Assembly (NCBI GenBank): GCA_026125795.1
Contig: JAHCKM010000003.1
Span: 434,001 to 498,000 of the forward strand
Length of the DNA: 64,000 nucleotides
From: Burkholderiaceae bacterium
Lineage (GTDB): Bacteria; Pseudomonadota; Gammaproteobacteria; Burkholderiales; Burkholderiaceae_C
Reading direction: 5' to 3'
The position numbers and the translations under genes are program-made. Shown here one piece after another: positions 43,863 through 52,935 of this stretch. The notes under the pieces are model-generated. The model was not told the origin of the DNA. It made no database searches and worked only from the letters and a program-made list of their open reading frames with translations. The first letter of the stretch is position 1. Every line of letters begins with the position of its first letter.

Positions 43863-44942
43863 ATGGAACGTCGTTCCTTCGTGCGCGGTGCCGGCCTGGC
43901 CGGTGCGCTCGCCGCAGGCGTTGCCCCGGCCGTGCATGCGCAGGCCACCATCCGTTGGCGCCTGACGTCCAGCTTTCCCAAGTCGCTCGATACGCTGTTC
44001 GGCGTGAACGACGTGTTTGCCAAGAAGGTCAGCGACATGACCGGCGGCAAGTTCCAGATCTCGACGCATGCCGCTGGTGAAATCATCCCTGCGTTCGGCA
44101 CCATCGACGCCGTGCAGAACGGCACCGTCGAGATGGCCAATACCGCGCCGTACTACTACTTCGGCAAGGACGAAACCTTCGCGTTGAGCTGCGCCATCCC
44201 GTTCGGCCTCAACAGCCGGCAGATGACCGCGTGGTACTACGAGGGCAACGGCCTGAAGCTGATGCGCGAGTTCTACGCCAAGTACAACATCGTCAACTTC
44301 CCGATGGGCAACACCGGCGCGCAGATGGGTGGCTGGTTCCGCAAGGAGATCAAGTCGCTCGCTGACTTCAAGGGTGTGAAGTTCCGTGTCGGCGGCTTCG
44401 GCGGCAAGGTGGTCGAGCGCATCGGCGGCGTCCCGCAGAATATCCCGGGCGGCGAGATCTACCAGGCGCTCGAGAAGGGCACGATCGACGCGGCCGAGTG
44501 GGTGGGCCCGTACGACGATCAGAAGCTGGGCTTCTTCAAGGTGGCGCCGTTTTATGCCTACCCGGGGTGGTGGGAGGGCGGGCCGCAGCTCGAGCTGCAT
44601 GTGAACCAGAAGGCTTACGACGGACTGTCGTCGGAGTACAAGGCGATCATCGAGTGCGCGTCGGCGTTCTGCCACCATGACATGCAGGCCAAGTACGACG
44701 CCAAGAACGCGGCCGCGCTGAAGCAATTGGTGGCCGGTGGTGCCAAGCTGTTCCCGTTCCCGCGCGACCTGATGGATGCCGCGTTCAAGGAGGCTGGGGC
44801 GCTCTACAGCGAAATCAGCGCCAAGAACGCCAGCTGGAAGAAGGTGTTCGACGACTACTCCGCGTTCCGCCGCGACGCCAACCTGTGGTTCCGCTTCACT
44901 GAAGCCGGCTTCGACAACTTCATGCAGTCGGCACGGTTGTAA
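43863..44942 (+). CDS. TRAP transporter DctP-type substrate-binding protein
   Basis: A 359-residue precursor behind CAGGAG. The start MERRSFVRGAGLAGALAAG is a Tat-type signal (RRSF) cleaved after VHA. The mature protein has the DctP pattern: WRLTSSFPKSLDTLFGVNDVFAKKVSDMTGGKFQI, VKFRVGGFGGKVVERIGG, and AEWVGPYDDQKLGFFKVAPFY. The latter resembles 2-oxo-acid binders (TakP group). It delivers substrate to the DctQM permease encoded convergently at 45020-47325. Substrate not certain. Confidence 0.9.
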   Translation: MERRSFVRGAGLAGALAAGVAPAVHAQATIRWRLTSSFPKSLDTLFGVNDVFAKKVSDMTGGKFQISTHAAGEIIPAFGTIDAVQNGTVEMANTAPYYYFGKDETFALSCAIPFGLNSRQMTAWYYEGNGLKLMREFYAKYNIVNFPMGNTGAQMGGWFRKEIKSLADFKGVKFRVGGFGGKVVERIGGVPQNIPGGEIYQALEKGTIDAAEWVGPYDDQKLGFFKVAPFYAYPGWWEGGPQLELHVNQKAYDGLSSEYKAIIECASAFCHHDMQAKYDAKNAAALKQLVAGGAKLFPFPRDLMDAAFKEAGALYSEISAKNASWKKVFDDYSAFRRDANLWFRFTEAGFDNFMQSARL

Positions 44943-44960
44943 GCAGGCCATCCACAAAGA

Positions 44961-44988
44961 ACCCCGCCGCAGTCCGGCGGGGTTTTTG
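44961..44988. terminator. Rho-independent terminator after the TRAP binding-protein gene
   Basis: CCCCGCCG (44962-44969) and CGGCGGGG (44975-44982) form an 8-bp GC stem with loop CAGTC, followed by TTTTT. It lies 19 bases after the stop, and may act for the convergent permease genes too. Confidence 0.9.
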
Positions 44989-45019
44989 TTTGCCGGGCCG
45001 CGGCGCCCGTGCCGTGGCG

Positions 45020-46735
45020 CTACTTCTTCTTCTGGTCCTGCTCGAGCGCGCGGCGCACCGCTTCCATCGGGTCTTCGGCAGCCGGTGCGCCTCCGCCGGG
45101 GGTGGCCGGTCTGCCGTAGTCGGCCTTCGGCACGTCGATCTGGATGTTGGTGGTGTCGAGCTCGGCGCGCTTGGCGATGCCGCCGGAGACCAGGTTGGGG
45201 AAGGCGATGATCAGGCCGACCATGATCACCTGGATCACGACGAACGGCACCGCACCCCAATAGATCTGCCCGGTCGTCACCGGGGCCAACCGCTTGCGCG
45301 TGATGCGGTCTGTGTACTCGTCGTTCGGCGCGACGCTGCGCAGGTAGAACAGCGCAAAGCCGAACGGCGGATGCATGAACGACGTCTGCATGTTCACCGC
45401 CAGCAAGACGCCGAACCACACCAGGTCGATGCCGAGTTTCTCGGCCACTGGGCCGAGCAGCGGAATGACGATGAACGCCAGCTCGAAGAAGTCGAGGAAG
45501 AACGCGAGGACGAAGATCAGGATGTTGACGACGATCAGAAAACCCACCTGCCCGCCGGGCAGGCTGGTCATCAGATGCTCGACCCACTTCGGGCCGTCGA
45601 CACCCTGGAAGGCCAGGCTGAACACCGTGGAGCCGATCAGGATGAAGACGACAAAGCACGACAGCTTCATCGTTGAATCCATGGCCTGGCGCAGCAGGTG
45701 AAAACTCAGGCGGCGGCGAGAAATTGCCATCACCAGGGCGCCCACCGCGCCCATCGCGCCGCCTTCGGTGGGCGTCGCGATGCCCAGGAAGATGGTGCCC
45801 AGCACGAGAAAGATCAGCGCCAGCGGTGGGATCAGCACGAAGGTAACCCGCTCGGCCATGTTGGACAGCAGCTTGAACTTTAGCAAGCGGTTGACCACCG
45901 CAAGCGTGAACGCCACCCCCACGCCCACTGACATTGACACGACGATGGTCTCGTCAAGTGGGGTGGCCGCCGGCCGGGTCTGACCCCAGACAATGCCAGC
46001 TCCGACCGACAATAAGAACAACACGCCGAGCGACCGCAGGCCGGGCGAGCCGTCGTCCTCGCGGATCGTGCGCGCCTCCGGCGGAAGAGCCGGGGCATGG
46101 CTGGGCCGCCACAGGGTGACCATCACCACCCACGACAGGTACAGCCCGGTCAACACGAAGCCGGGGATGAATGCGCCCTTGTAGAGGTCACCCACGCTGC
46201 GGCCAAGCTGGTCGGCCAGTACGATCAGCACGAGCGACGGCGGGATGATCTGCGCCAGCGTGCCCGAGGCAGCGATGGCACCCGAGGCCAGCCGGCGGTC
46301 ATATCCGTAGCGCAGCATGATGGGCAACGAGATCAAGCCCATCGAGATCACCGAGGCCGCGACCACGCCGGTGGTGGCGGCGAGCATTGCGCCCACCAGG
46401 ATCACCGCGATCGCCAGACCGCCGCGGATCGGGCCGAACAACTGGCCGATGGTGTCGAGCAGGTCTTCGGCCATGCCGGAGCGCTCGAGGATCAGCCCCA
46501 TGAAGGTGAAGAACGGGATCGCGAGCAGGGTGTCATTGCCCATGATCCCGAAGATGCGCAGCGGCAGTGCCTGCATCAGGCTCTGCATGCCCGGCACGCC
46601 GAGCTCGATGCCGATGAGGCCGAAGAACAGGCCGCACGCGGCCAGCGAGAACGCCACCGGGAAGCCGATCAGCAGGAACACCACCAGCCCGCTGAACATG
46701 ATCGGGGCCAGGTTCTCGATCACGAACGGGATCAT
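45020..46735 (-). CDS. TRAP transporter large permease (DctM)
   Basis: A 571-residue membrane protein with about twelve hydrophobic helices. It has the DctM pattern GFPVAFSLAACGLFFG, GGLAIAVILVGAMLAATTGVVAASVISMGLI, IPPSLVLIVLADQLG, and GIATPTEGGAMGAVGAL. An insertion of about 90 residues at 215-305 adds helices, and the soluble tail is Pro/Lys-rich (QDQKKK). It overlaps the small permease stop by four bases. It imports an organic acid using a Na+ or H+ gradient. Confidence 0.92.
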   Translation of the reverse strand: MIPFVIENLAPIMFSGLVVFLLIGFPVAFSLAACGLFFGLIGIELGVPGMQSLMQALPLRIFGIMGNDTLLAIPFFTFMGLILERSGMAEDLLDTIGQLFGPIRGGLAIAVILVGAMLAATTGVVAASVISMGLISLPIMLRYGYDRRLASGAIAASGTLAQIIPPSLVLIVLADQLGRSVGDLYKGAFIPGFVLTGLYLSWVVMVTLWRPSHAPALPPEARTIREDDGSPGLRSLGVLFLLSVGAGIVWGQTRPAATPLDETIVVSMSVGVGVAFTLAVVNRLLKFKLLSNMAERVTFVLIPPLALIFLVLGTIFLGIATPTEGGAMGAVGALVMAISRRRLSFHLLRQAMDSTMKLSCFVVFILIGSTVFSLAFQGVDGPKWVEHLMTSLPGGQVGFLIVVNILIFVLAFFLDFFELAFIVIPLLGPVAEKLGIDLVWFGVLLAVNMQTSFMHPPFGFALFYLRSVAPNDEYTDRITRKRLAPVTTGQIYWGAVPFVVIQVIMVGLIIAFPNLVSGGIAKRAELDTTNIQIDVPKADYGRPATPGGGAPAAEDPMEAVRRALEQDQKKK

Positions 46736-47325
46736 GGCTTGGCCCCTTGCTGCTGCGCGCGCAGCTCTTCGGCCAGCTCTTCCTCGAGCGTCTTCTCCTG
46801 CTTCTTCTTGCCGGGGTCGTCAACCAGCCCCTTCAGGAACGCGACGCGCTTGATCAGTTCCGAAACGCCCTGAAGGCCCAGCAGCGTGAATCCCAACGGC
46901 ACGAGCGCGAACACAGGCCAGCGGATCAGTCCTCCGGCATTGGACGACATCTCGCCGCTGACGTAGGCCTGCACGACCAGTGGCCACACCAGATCGACGA
47001 TGGCGAAGACGAAGGGCAGCAGGAAAGCCAGCAGACCGAAGATCTCAACCACAACCTGCGTTCGGCGCGTGAAGCGATGCAGGATGACGTCGATCTTCAC
47101 GTGCTCCTGGCGCAGCAGCGTGTAGCCGGCGGCCAGCAGGAACACCGCGGCGAATAGGTACCACTGGATCTCCAGGAACGCGTTCGAGCTCATGTCGAAG
47201 GCCTTGCGCACGATCGCATTGGCGGCGCTGATCAAGACCGCGGCAAGAACCAGCCAGGCCACCCAGCGGCCGACGAATTCGTTCAGGCTGTCGATCCATC
47301 GTGACAGCTTCAGCAATACGGCCAA
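46732..47325 (-). CDS. TRAP transporter small permease (DctQ)
   Basis: A 197-residue protein with four hydrophobic helices (VAWLVLAAVLISAANAIV, FLEIQWYLFAAVFLLAAGYTLL, IFGLLAFLLPFVFAIVDLV, PVFALVPLGFTLLGLQ), the EIQWYLF and VKIDVI motifs typical of DctQ, and a charged C-terminal tail (GKKKQEKTLEEELAEEL). It forms the permease with the DctM gene directly downstream. Confidence 0.92.
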   Translation of the reverse strand: MAVLLKLSRWIDSLNEFVGRWVAWLVLAAVLISAANAIVRKAFDMSSNAFLEIQWYLFAAVFLLAAGYTLLRQEHVKIDVILHRFTRRTQVVVEIFGLLAFLLPFVFAIVDLVWPLVVQAYVSGEMSSNAGGLIRWPVFALVPLGFTLLGLQGVSELIKRVAFLKGLVDDPGKKKQEKTLEEELAEELRAQQQGAKP

Positions 47326-47454
47326 GTCGGATCCCCTCGCGTTGTTTATGGCGAATGCGTTGGCGTCGCGGTGCGCCCGGGCGAGCGCATTCTAGGAACG
47401 CGTCACTGGGGCGGGTGCCGGTGATTACGCGCAGGGCGCGCGCATCGAGGCGGC

Positions 47455-47802
47455 CTAGCGCGAATTAGCGGCCTGGAACAGCCGGGTCGAACGCGCGCCG
47501 GAGCGGCAGAAGGCCAAGATGGGGCGCGGCAGTTCCTGCAGCAGCGCGGCGAACGCGGCGATTTCTTCCGGCGACTGGTATGCGCTGTGGACCGGCAGAT
47601 AGCGGTACTCGAGTCCCGCCGCCTTGGCGGCGGCCTCGATGCTGGCGTTGGTGGGCTGGTGCGGCCCTTCTTCGAAATCGGGCCTGTTGTTGACCACGCT
47701 GCGAAAACCTGCACGCGCAGCCTCTGCCATCGCCTCCGGCGACAACTGAGGCGCCACGCAGACATCGGCAGCGATCGGGCGGACGGGCAAGGTGCTGTTC
47801 AT
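47455..47802 (-). CDS. TIGR01244-type phosphatase/sulfurtransferase-like protein (DUF442)
   Basis: A 115-residue protein starting MNSTLPVRPIAADVCVAPQ. FRSVVNNRPDFEEGPHQPT and the terminal active-site loop FCRSGARST (C-x5-R) match the dual-specificity-phosphatase-like BLH/DUF442 group. Such proteins occur alone or fused to persulfide dioxygenases. It lies nine bases after the yqeY stop on the same strand, so probably co-transcribed with it. Confidence 0.85.
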   Translation of the reverse strand: MNSTLPVRPIAADVCVAPQLSPEAMAEAARAGFRSVVNNRPDFEEGPHQPTNASIEAAAKAAGLEYRYLPVHSAYQSPEEIAAFAALLQELPRPILAFCRSGARSTRLFQAANSR

Positions 47803-47811
47803 GGATGGAGC

Positions 47812-48258
47812 TTACTTGGCCAGCGCCTGCTTGACCGCGGCCGAAACCATGGCCATGTCGGCCTTGCCGGCGAGTTGGGCCTTCGCGGCACCCATCACCT
47901 TACCCATGTCGCCAGGGCCGCTGGCGCCGACCTCTCCGACGATACGCGCCACTTCGGCGGCAATCTGCGTGGCATCGAGCCGCTGTGGCAGATAGGCCTC
48001 GAGCACCTGGATCTCGGCGGTCTCCTTGTTCACCAGATCGGTGCGGCCCGCCTGGGCAAAAGCAGCCACCGAGTCTTTGCGCTGCTTGATCAGCTTGTCG
48101 ACGATGCCGATCACGGCCGCATCGTCGAGCGTGATGCGTTCGTCGACTTCCTTCTGCTTGCAGGCTGCCAGAAGCATGCGGATGGTCGACAAGCGCTCGG
48201 CCTGCTTGGCGCGCATGGCCGCCTTCATGTCTTCGGTGATGCGATCCTTCAGGGTCAT
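47812..48258 (-). CDS. GatB/YqeY domain protein
   Basis: A 148-residue protein with LKDRITEDMKAAMRAKQAERLSTIRMLLAACKQKEVDERITL, DKLIKQRKDSVAAFAQAGRTDLV and the C-terminal GKVMGAAKAQLAGKADMAMVSAAVKQAL, all typical of YqeY. The domain resembles the tRNA-binding tail of GatB. It is downstream of rpsU, a common arrangement. Confidence 0.92.
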   Translation of the reverse strand: MTLKDRITEDMKAAMRAKQAERLSTIRMLLAACKQKEVDERITLDDAAVIGIVDKLIKQRKDSVAAFAQAGRTDLVNKETAEIQVLEAYLPQRLDATQIAAEVARIVGEVGASGPGDMGKVMGAAKAQLAGKADMAMVSAAVKQALAK

Positions 48259-48278
48259 CGGACACTCTCAAAAGCAAA

Positions 48279-48313
48279 GAGCCCGCTGGCGGCTGCGGAT
48301 ACCGCGCGGGCTC
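48279..48313 (-). terminator. Terminator or attenuator between rpsU and yqeY
   Basis: In the minus direction GAGCCCGC and GCGGGCTC form an 8-bp stem with a long GC-rich loop, followed by TTTGCTTTTG. It lies 34 bases after the rpsU stop and would reduce read-through into yqeY. Confidence 0.7.
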
Positions 48314-48347
48314 GGCTACTGGTCGCCGGCTCGAGCGCCGGCACCGC

Positions 48348-48560
48348 TCAGTACAGCTTCTTGGGCAGCTGCATGCTGCGCACGCGCTTGAAATGGCGCT
48401 TGACCGCGGCGGCTTTTTTGCGCTTGCGCTCTGCGGTGGGCTTCTCGTAGAACTCGCGTGCGCGCAGCTCGGTGAGCAGGCCCAGCTTTTCGATGGTGCG
48501 CTTGAAGCGGCGCAGGGCCACATCGAACGGCTCGTTTTCCTTGACGCGAATGGTTGTCAT
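48348..48560 (-). CDS. rpsU: 30S ribosomal protein S21
   Basis: A 70-residue basic protein from ATG 48560: [20 protein letters not shown], then [25 protein letters not shown]. Length and sequence are typical of proteobacterial bS21, which helps 16S rRNA base-pair with mRNA at initiation. Confidence 0.96.
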   Translation of the reverse strand: MTTIRVKENEPFDVALRRFKRTIEKLGLLTELRAREFYEKPTAERKRKKAAAVKRHFKRVRSMQLPKKLY

Positions 48561-48712
48561 GAAGGTCGGTTTCCTTGGGCGGTGACCGCGGTCGTCGCAC
48601 CCCTGTTGTCGCCACGCGCGGCCTGGTGCCGCTGCGGACGTTCCGGCGATGGGCCGCCGAAATGGCAAAGACCGCGATTCTAGTCGCTTTTCGCTTCGCG
48701 CAGCAGGTTCGC

Positions 48713-49660
48713 TCAGCCCGTCGGCTGCGGCGTGGCGCCCAGGCGGGACAGCGCGGCCAGGAGCAGCTGCGCTTGGCGCTTGATCGACGCCGGCAGGGGC
48801 CGATCCCCGCGCAGGGTGGCCTGGATCCAGGCCGCCGTGGTCGCCGCATCGATTGCGGCGGGCAACTCTGGCAGCGCGGCGAGTGACCCGGCTTCGGGTT
48901 CGCTGGTCAAGTCTGCCTGCCGCACGCCGGCCAGCCAGATCTGCTGGCGCGGCATGCGCCGCGGGTCCGCCACCGCTTCGCCCTCGGTGCCGCGAAGGAT
49001 GGCCATGTGTGCCCGTGCCTGTTCGGCGTAGCCGGCCATCAACTGGCCGAACTCGGGGTGGGTGTGGCTGAGCAGACGCAGGCACGGGGCGCCGCGCACC
49101 GGGTTGAGCATCTTGGCGACGGTGTGACCGCTGTTGCGCAGCCCGATCGTGCGCCGCACCTGAAGCAGCCGCTCGAGCGCCGGTGACAGGACGGCAGTCG
49201 GCACGAAGGCACAACCGTCGCGTTGCCACGCCTGCGTCACCGCATCGGTCGATCGCGCCGGCGGGCGCCCCAGGGCGTCGAAGACCTGGGCCGTGGTCAC
49301 CCGGTCGGGGTCGTGCTCCAGGCCGTGCACGAGCACGCGGGCGCCTGCGCGCGCCAGCTGCAGCGCCAGCAGCGGCACCAGATTCGGCAAGCGGCGCGCG
49401 CCGTTGTAGCTGGCGATCGCAATCACCGGGCGATCGCTCGCCAGCGGCTCCAGCCGCTCGTGCAACGCTTGCACGAACCCCTGCAACTCATCCACCGTTT
49501 CGCCCTTCATGCGCATGCCGATCGCAAAGGCGCCGATTTCCAGCGGGCTCACGTGCTGGTCGAGCACCTGCGCCATCAGGTCGTGCGCCTGTTCGAGCTT
49601 CAAGTGCCGGGCGCCTTGGGCGCCGCGGCCGATTTCGCGCAGGTACCGAGCGATCGTCAT
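48713..49660 (-). CDS. ybiB: DNA-binding protein YbiB (anthranilate phosphoribosyltransferase-like)
   Basis: A 315-residue protein with the TrpD fold: [41 protein letters not shown], then [22 protein letters not shown] and [22 protein letters not shown]. YbiB (TrpD2) proteins keep the fold but lack the biosynthetic role and bind DNA. No trp genes are nearby. Confidence 0.88.
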   Translation of the reverse strand: MTIARYLREIGRGAQGARHLKLEQAHDLMAQVLDQHVSPLEIGAFAIGMRMKGETVDELQGFVQALHERLEPLASDRPVIAIASYNGARRLPNLVPLLALQLARAGARVLVHGLEHDPDRVTTAQVFDALGRPPARSTDAVTQAWQRDGCAFVPTAVLSPALERLLQVRRTIGLRNSGHTVAKMLNPVRGAPCLRLLSHTHPEFGQLMAGYAEQARAHMAILRGTEGEAVADPRRMPRQQIWLAGVRQADLTSEPEAGSLAALPELPAAIDAATTAAWIQATLRGDRPLPASIKRQAQLLLAALSRLGATPQPTG

Positions 49661-49844
49661 TCGAGGATCGTCAATCGAGTCTAGGGAGAGGGTTCACACT
49701 GGCCATCCGATGAGGGCCAATCCATCACACTCGCAGGCGGCTGAGACGATCGCAGGCCCGCGTGCATCCGTGACGAACAGGTGTCGGGCGGATATCATGC
49801 CTCGCAGCAGTGCCATCGGACGGGCGCCGCCTGAAGCGTTCGAC

Positions 49845-50876
49845 ATGACCGCAGATGCCGACACCAACTCCCATGCGCAATCGGCCAACGCCTTGCGCCA
49901 GGACACGGCATTGCTGGCCGCGGCCGGCCGCGCGTTGTTTGCGCTTGCGTCGGCACCCGGCGTGATGTTCGGTCTGAAGGATGCGACCGATGGGCGGTAC
50001 TTGGCGGCATCGGACTCCTTGGGGTCGTTCTACGGCCGCCCGCTCGATCAGGTGATCGGACACAACGATACCGAGCTGCTCGATCCGGTGCTGGGCGCCG
50101 CGATGCGCGCCGCCGACCAGACCGCTCTCGCGCACGGCCGCCAGCTCACCAGCGAACACCGCTTCGACTGGCGCGATGCCAAGCACGACTGGGAGGTGCT
50201 GCGGCTGGTCAGCGAGTTGAGCGGTCGGCGCGTGCTGGCATGCCTTTGGCGCGACCTGTCGCCGCAGCGCCAGCGCGAGGCGCAGTTGCAGGCGGCGCTC
50301 GAGCAGATTGAACAGCACCAGATCGCCACTCAGCAGCTGCGCCGCGAGTTCGGCGAGCAGTTGATGCGCGACAACGCCACCGGCTTGGCGACGCGCGCCA
50401 ATTTTGATGACCAGCTGCGCCGCGAGGTCGACCTGTCCACCCGCGAGCACCGCGAGTTCGCCATGGTGCTGATCGAACTCGACGACGACAGCGAGCGCGT
50501 CGCCGCGCTCGGGGCGAGGGCGCACGACCAGGTGCTTGAGGCGATGGGGCGGTTGCTGCGCGGCAACACGCGCGCGATGGACGCGTCGTGCCGGCTGCAG
50601 AAGCGGCGCTTCGGCGTGCTGTTGTCGGGTGTCGGATTGGCCACCGCACATTCGCGCATGGAAGGCCTGCGCCGCCAATGCGCCACGCAGATCGTCGTGC
50701 TCGACGGCGAGGAGCTCGGCTTCACCGTGTCGATGGGCGTTGCCAGCTTCCCGCACACCGCTCACTCACAAACCGACCTGATGTCGGCGTGCGAATCTGC
50801 ACTCGCAGAAGCGCGCCGCCGCGGGGGCAACACGGTGGCGCTGGCGAGCATCCGCTTCGATCCGGTCTCGGGCTGA
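49845..50876 (+). CDS. PAS-GGDEF protein with degenerate active site
   Basis: A 343-residue protein from ATG 49845; an in-frame ATG at 49797 is also possible. Residues about 35-140 form a PAS-like sensor (GVMFGLKDATDGRYLAASDSLGSFYG). Residues about 180-330 have the GGDEF fold (DNATGLATRANFDDQLRREV, MGRLLRGNTRAMD, VSMGVASFPHTAHSQTDLMSACESALAEARRRGGNTVAL). The catalytic GGDEF position reads LQKRRFGVLL, so diguanylate cyclase activity is unlikely. It may act as a sensor or binding protein. Confidence 0.8.
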   Translation: MTADADTNSHAQSANALRQDTALLAAAGRALFALASAPGVMFGLKDATDGRYLAASDSLGSFYGRPLDQVIGHNDTELLDPVLGAAMRAADQTALAHGRQLTSEHRFDWRDAKHDWEVLRLVSELSGRRVLACLWRDLSPQRQREAQLQAALEQIEQHQIATQQLRREFGEQLMRDNATGLATRANFDDQLRREVDLSTREHREFAMVLIELDDDSERVAALGARAHDQVLEAMGRLLRGNTRAMDASCRLQKRRFGVLLSGVGLATAHSRMEGLRRQCATQIVVLDGEELGFTVSMGVASFPHTAHSQTDLMSACESALAEARRRGGNTVALASIRFDPVSG

Positions 50877-50915
50877 CCCTGCTGCCGGGCTCAGGCGTGC
50901 GCCACGCCGCCACGC

Positions 50916-51380
50916 TCAAGTGCGCAGCAATGCCAGCACCGCGCGCCACTGGTCGGGCTCAACCGGTGTGATCGACAAGCGATTGCCGGGGCGCAGCACG
51001 ATCATGTCGGCCAGCTCGGGCCGCTCGCGCATCTCGCGCAAGCTGAGCAGCCTGGTCTTCTCCTTCAGCTGGACATCCACGTGCATCCAGCGCGGTGCAT
51101 CGCGGGTCGACTTGGAGTCGAAGTACTTGCTCTTGCGATCGAACTGCGTGGCATCGGGGTAGGCTGCGCTGCAGACCTCGGCGATGCCCACCACGCCCGG
51201 CTCTGCGCACGACGAGTGGTAGAACAAGACGCCATCACCGACCTTCATGCGATCGCGCATGAAATTGCGCGCCTGGTAGTTGCGCACGCCCGTCCACGGC
51301 AGCCGCTGGCCTGGAGCATGGGCGAGGTCGTCGATCGAAGCCTCGTCGGGCTCGCTCTTCATCAGCCAGTATTGAGGCAT
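50916..51380 (-). CDS. EVE-domain protein
   Basis: A 154-residue protein: MPQYWLMKSEPDEASIDDL, then WTGVRNYQARNFMRDRMKVGDGVLFYHSS and VGIAEVCSAAYPDATQF, typical of the EVE (PUA-like) family that recognises modified bases. It lies 10 bases downstream of the 6S RNA 3' end, on the same strand. Confidence 0.92.
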   Translation of the reverse strand: MPQYWLMKSEPDEASIDDLAHAPGQRLPWTGVRNYQARNFMRDRMKVGDGVLFYHSSCAEPGVVGIAEVCSAAYPDATQFDRKSKYFDSKSTRDAPRWMHVDVQLKEKTRLLSLREMRERPELADMIVLRPGNRLSITPVEPDQWRAVLALLRT

Positions 51381-51390
51381 GGGGAAAAGT

Positions 51391-51564
51391 GTCCGCTGCG
51401 CACCGAAGGCCGCATTCCTGAACCCAGGGGATTCAGGTGGGCCCGGTCAGCAAGGCTTCGGGTTCATCTGACGCGAGACGATCGCACCTGCCAAGCAATG
51501 TTCCAAGCCCTAGCTCGTTGAGCATCGGTTCAAGGAAATAAGAACCTCCGCGAACGCAACGGAC
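51391..51564 (-). ncRNA. ssrS: 6S RNA
   Basis: In the minus direction the ends pair: GTCCGTTGCG (51564-51555) with CGCAGCGGAC (51400-51391), a closing stem with one G-U pair, enclosing 174 nt. Inside, CCTTGAACC near the 5' side and the CACCTGAATCCCCTGGGTTCAGG-like hairpin near the 3' side resemble the E. coli 6S hairpin that holds TTGAACC and GGGTTCAAGG. The gene lies just downstream of zapA, where 6S RNA is found in many beta- and gammaproteobacteria. It sequesters the housekeeping RNA polymerase in stationary phase. Exact ends are inferred from the stem. Confidence 0.8.
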
Positions 51565-51638
51565 GCGGCCATTCTACGCATCGCTTCGCGCAACGCAATG
51601 CGATCGGCACGTGGAGCCGTGGACATCTAGGGGTGAGT

Positions 51639-51938
51639 TCACAACAAACGCCCATCGTCGCCCAACGCCTGATCGATACGCTCGACGAGGCGGCGCAGTT
51701 CGTCGGCGCTCGCGCCGTCATCCGCTGTTTTTGCGGCAGGTGCTTCGGCCAATTGGTAGGCCAGGTTGAGAGCCGCGAGCACGGCCATGCGCTCGCGTGC
51801 CTTGACCTTGCCCGCATCGCGGATTGCGCTCATCTCACGGTCCACGATGGCCACGGCCTCGAGCAGGTCACGCTCACCGCCGTCGGGGCAGGCAAGCACG
51901 TAGCTCTGGCCGAGGATGGTGACCTCGAGCTGACTCAT
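51639..51938 (-). CDS. zapA: Cell division protein ZapA
   Basis: A 99-residue protein from ATG 51938 (MSQLEVTILGQSYVLACPDGGERDLLEAV). The N-terminal globular part is followed by a helix RERMAVLAALNLAYQL and a coiled coil (LRRLVERIDQAL). ZapA bundles FtsZ filaments. It follows the zapB-like gene and precedes 6S RNA. Confidence 0.9.
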   Translation of the reverse strand: MSQLEVTILGQSYVLACPDGGERDLLEAVAIVDREMSAIRDAGKVKARERMAVLAALNLAYQLAEAPAAKTADDGASADELRRLVERIDQALGDDGRLL

Positions 51939-51996
51939 TGGACCACCCTCCGCGCCGCGCGCCACTGGATTCTCCCGTCGGAGCAGCGCGGCGAAC

Positions 51997-52209
51997 TCAT
52001 GTGCCACCTTCGTCCGCCGGGCCGGTGGGCAAGCGCTCGAGCAGCGCGTCGATGCGCGCGCGCGCCGCGGCCAGACGCGATCTCAGGTTGTCGCGTTCGC
52101 TTCCCACCGCCGCCAGTTTTTGTTCGAGCAGCGCGTTGGTGCGCTTGAGCTCATCGTGCCGCAGCACGAGGCGTTCGATGCGGTCGGCAAGCTCGTCCAG
52201 CGTGGCCAT
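51997..52209 (-). CDS. ZapB-like coiled-coil protein (TIGR02449/DUF904 type)
   Basis: A 70-residue, almost wholly coiled-coil protein (LADRIERLVLRHDELKRTNALLEQKLAAV...). Size, heptads and position before zapA match the short ZapB-type proteins that stabilise the division ring. Confidence 0.82.
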   Translation of the reverse strand: MATLDELADRIERLVLRHDELKRTNALLEQKLAAVGSERDNLRSRLAAARARIDALLERLPTGPADEGGT

Positions 52210-52273
52210 GCGGGCGTACGGAAGCGATGACGCGCCGATTGTAGGGGCCGTGGCGCCAGCCTCGCCGTGCGAT

Positions 52274-52924
52274 TCAGCTCAGTGTGGCGGCTCCGCCCGA
52301 CGCGGCGAAGGCCGCACACACCGAGCTGATGGCGCATACCCGGCAGGCCGGCGAACGAGCGGTGCAGACGTAACGTCCGTGCAGGATCAACCAGTGGTGC
52401 GCTTCGACTGCGTACGCGTCTGGCACCACGGACAACAATCCTTGCTCCACCGCTTCGGGTGTGTCGCCGCGTGCGAGACCGGTCCGATTGGCGACGCGAA
52501 ACACGTGCGTGTCCACCGCCATCGTCGGCTCGCCGAAGGCGACGTTGAGCACCACATTGGCCGTCTTCCTTCCGACGCCGGGCAGCGCCTGCAGCGCGTC
52601 ACGCTCGCGTGGCACGACGCCGCCATGCTGCTCGACCAGGATGCGGCAGGTCTGCACCAGGTGCTTGGCCTTGGTCCGATAAAGCCCGATGCTGCGGATG
52701 TGTTCGCACAGCGCCTCTTCGCCGAGCTCGAGCATTGCCTGCGGCGTCGGCGCCTGCGCAAACAGGCGCCGCGTGGCGCGGTTCACGCCGGCATCGGTGG
52801 CCTGCGCCGAGAGCAGCACCGCGGTCAACAGTTCAAAGACGCTGCTGTACTGCAGCTCGCTGGCGGGATGCGGATTGGCGGACCGCAGGGTGGCAAACAG
52901 TTGCTCGACGTCGGCGGGCTTCAT
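52274..52924 (-). CDS. nth: Endonuclease III
   Basis: A 216-residue DNA glycosylase/AP lyase from ATG 52924. The helix-hairpin-helix LPGVGRKTANVVLN carries the catalytic Lys, and VDTHVFRVANRTG the catalytic Asp. The C-terminal cluster loop CTARSPACRVCAISSVC has the C-x6-C-x2-C-x5-C spacing for a [4Fe-4S] cluster. It removes oxidised pyrimidines. It is 11 bases from rsxB on the same strand. Confidence 0.94.
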   Translation of the reverse strand: MKPADVEQLFATLRSANPHPASELQYSSVFELLTAVLLSAQATDAGVNRATRRLFAQAPTPQAMLELGEEALCEHIRSIGLYRTKAKHLVQTCRILVEQHGGVVPRERDALQALPGVGRKTANVVLNVAFGEPTMAVDTHVFRVANRTGLARGDTPEAVEQGLLSVVPDAYAVEAHHWLILHGRYVCTARSPACRVCAISSVCAAFAASGGAATLS

Positions 52925-52935
52925 GCGCGGGTTGA

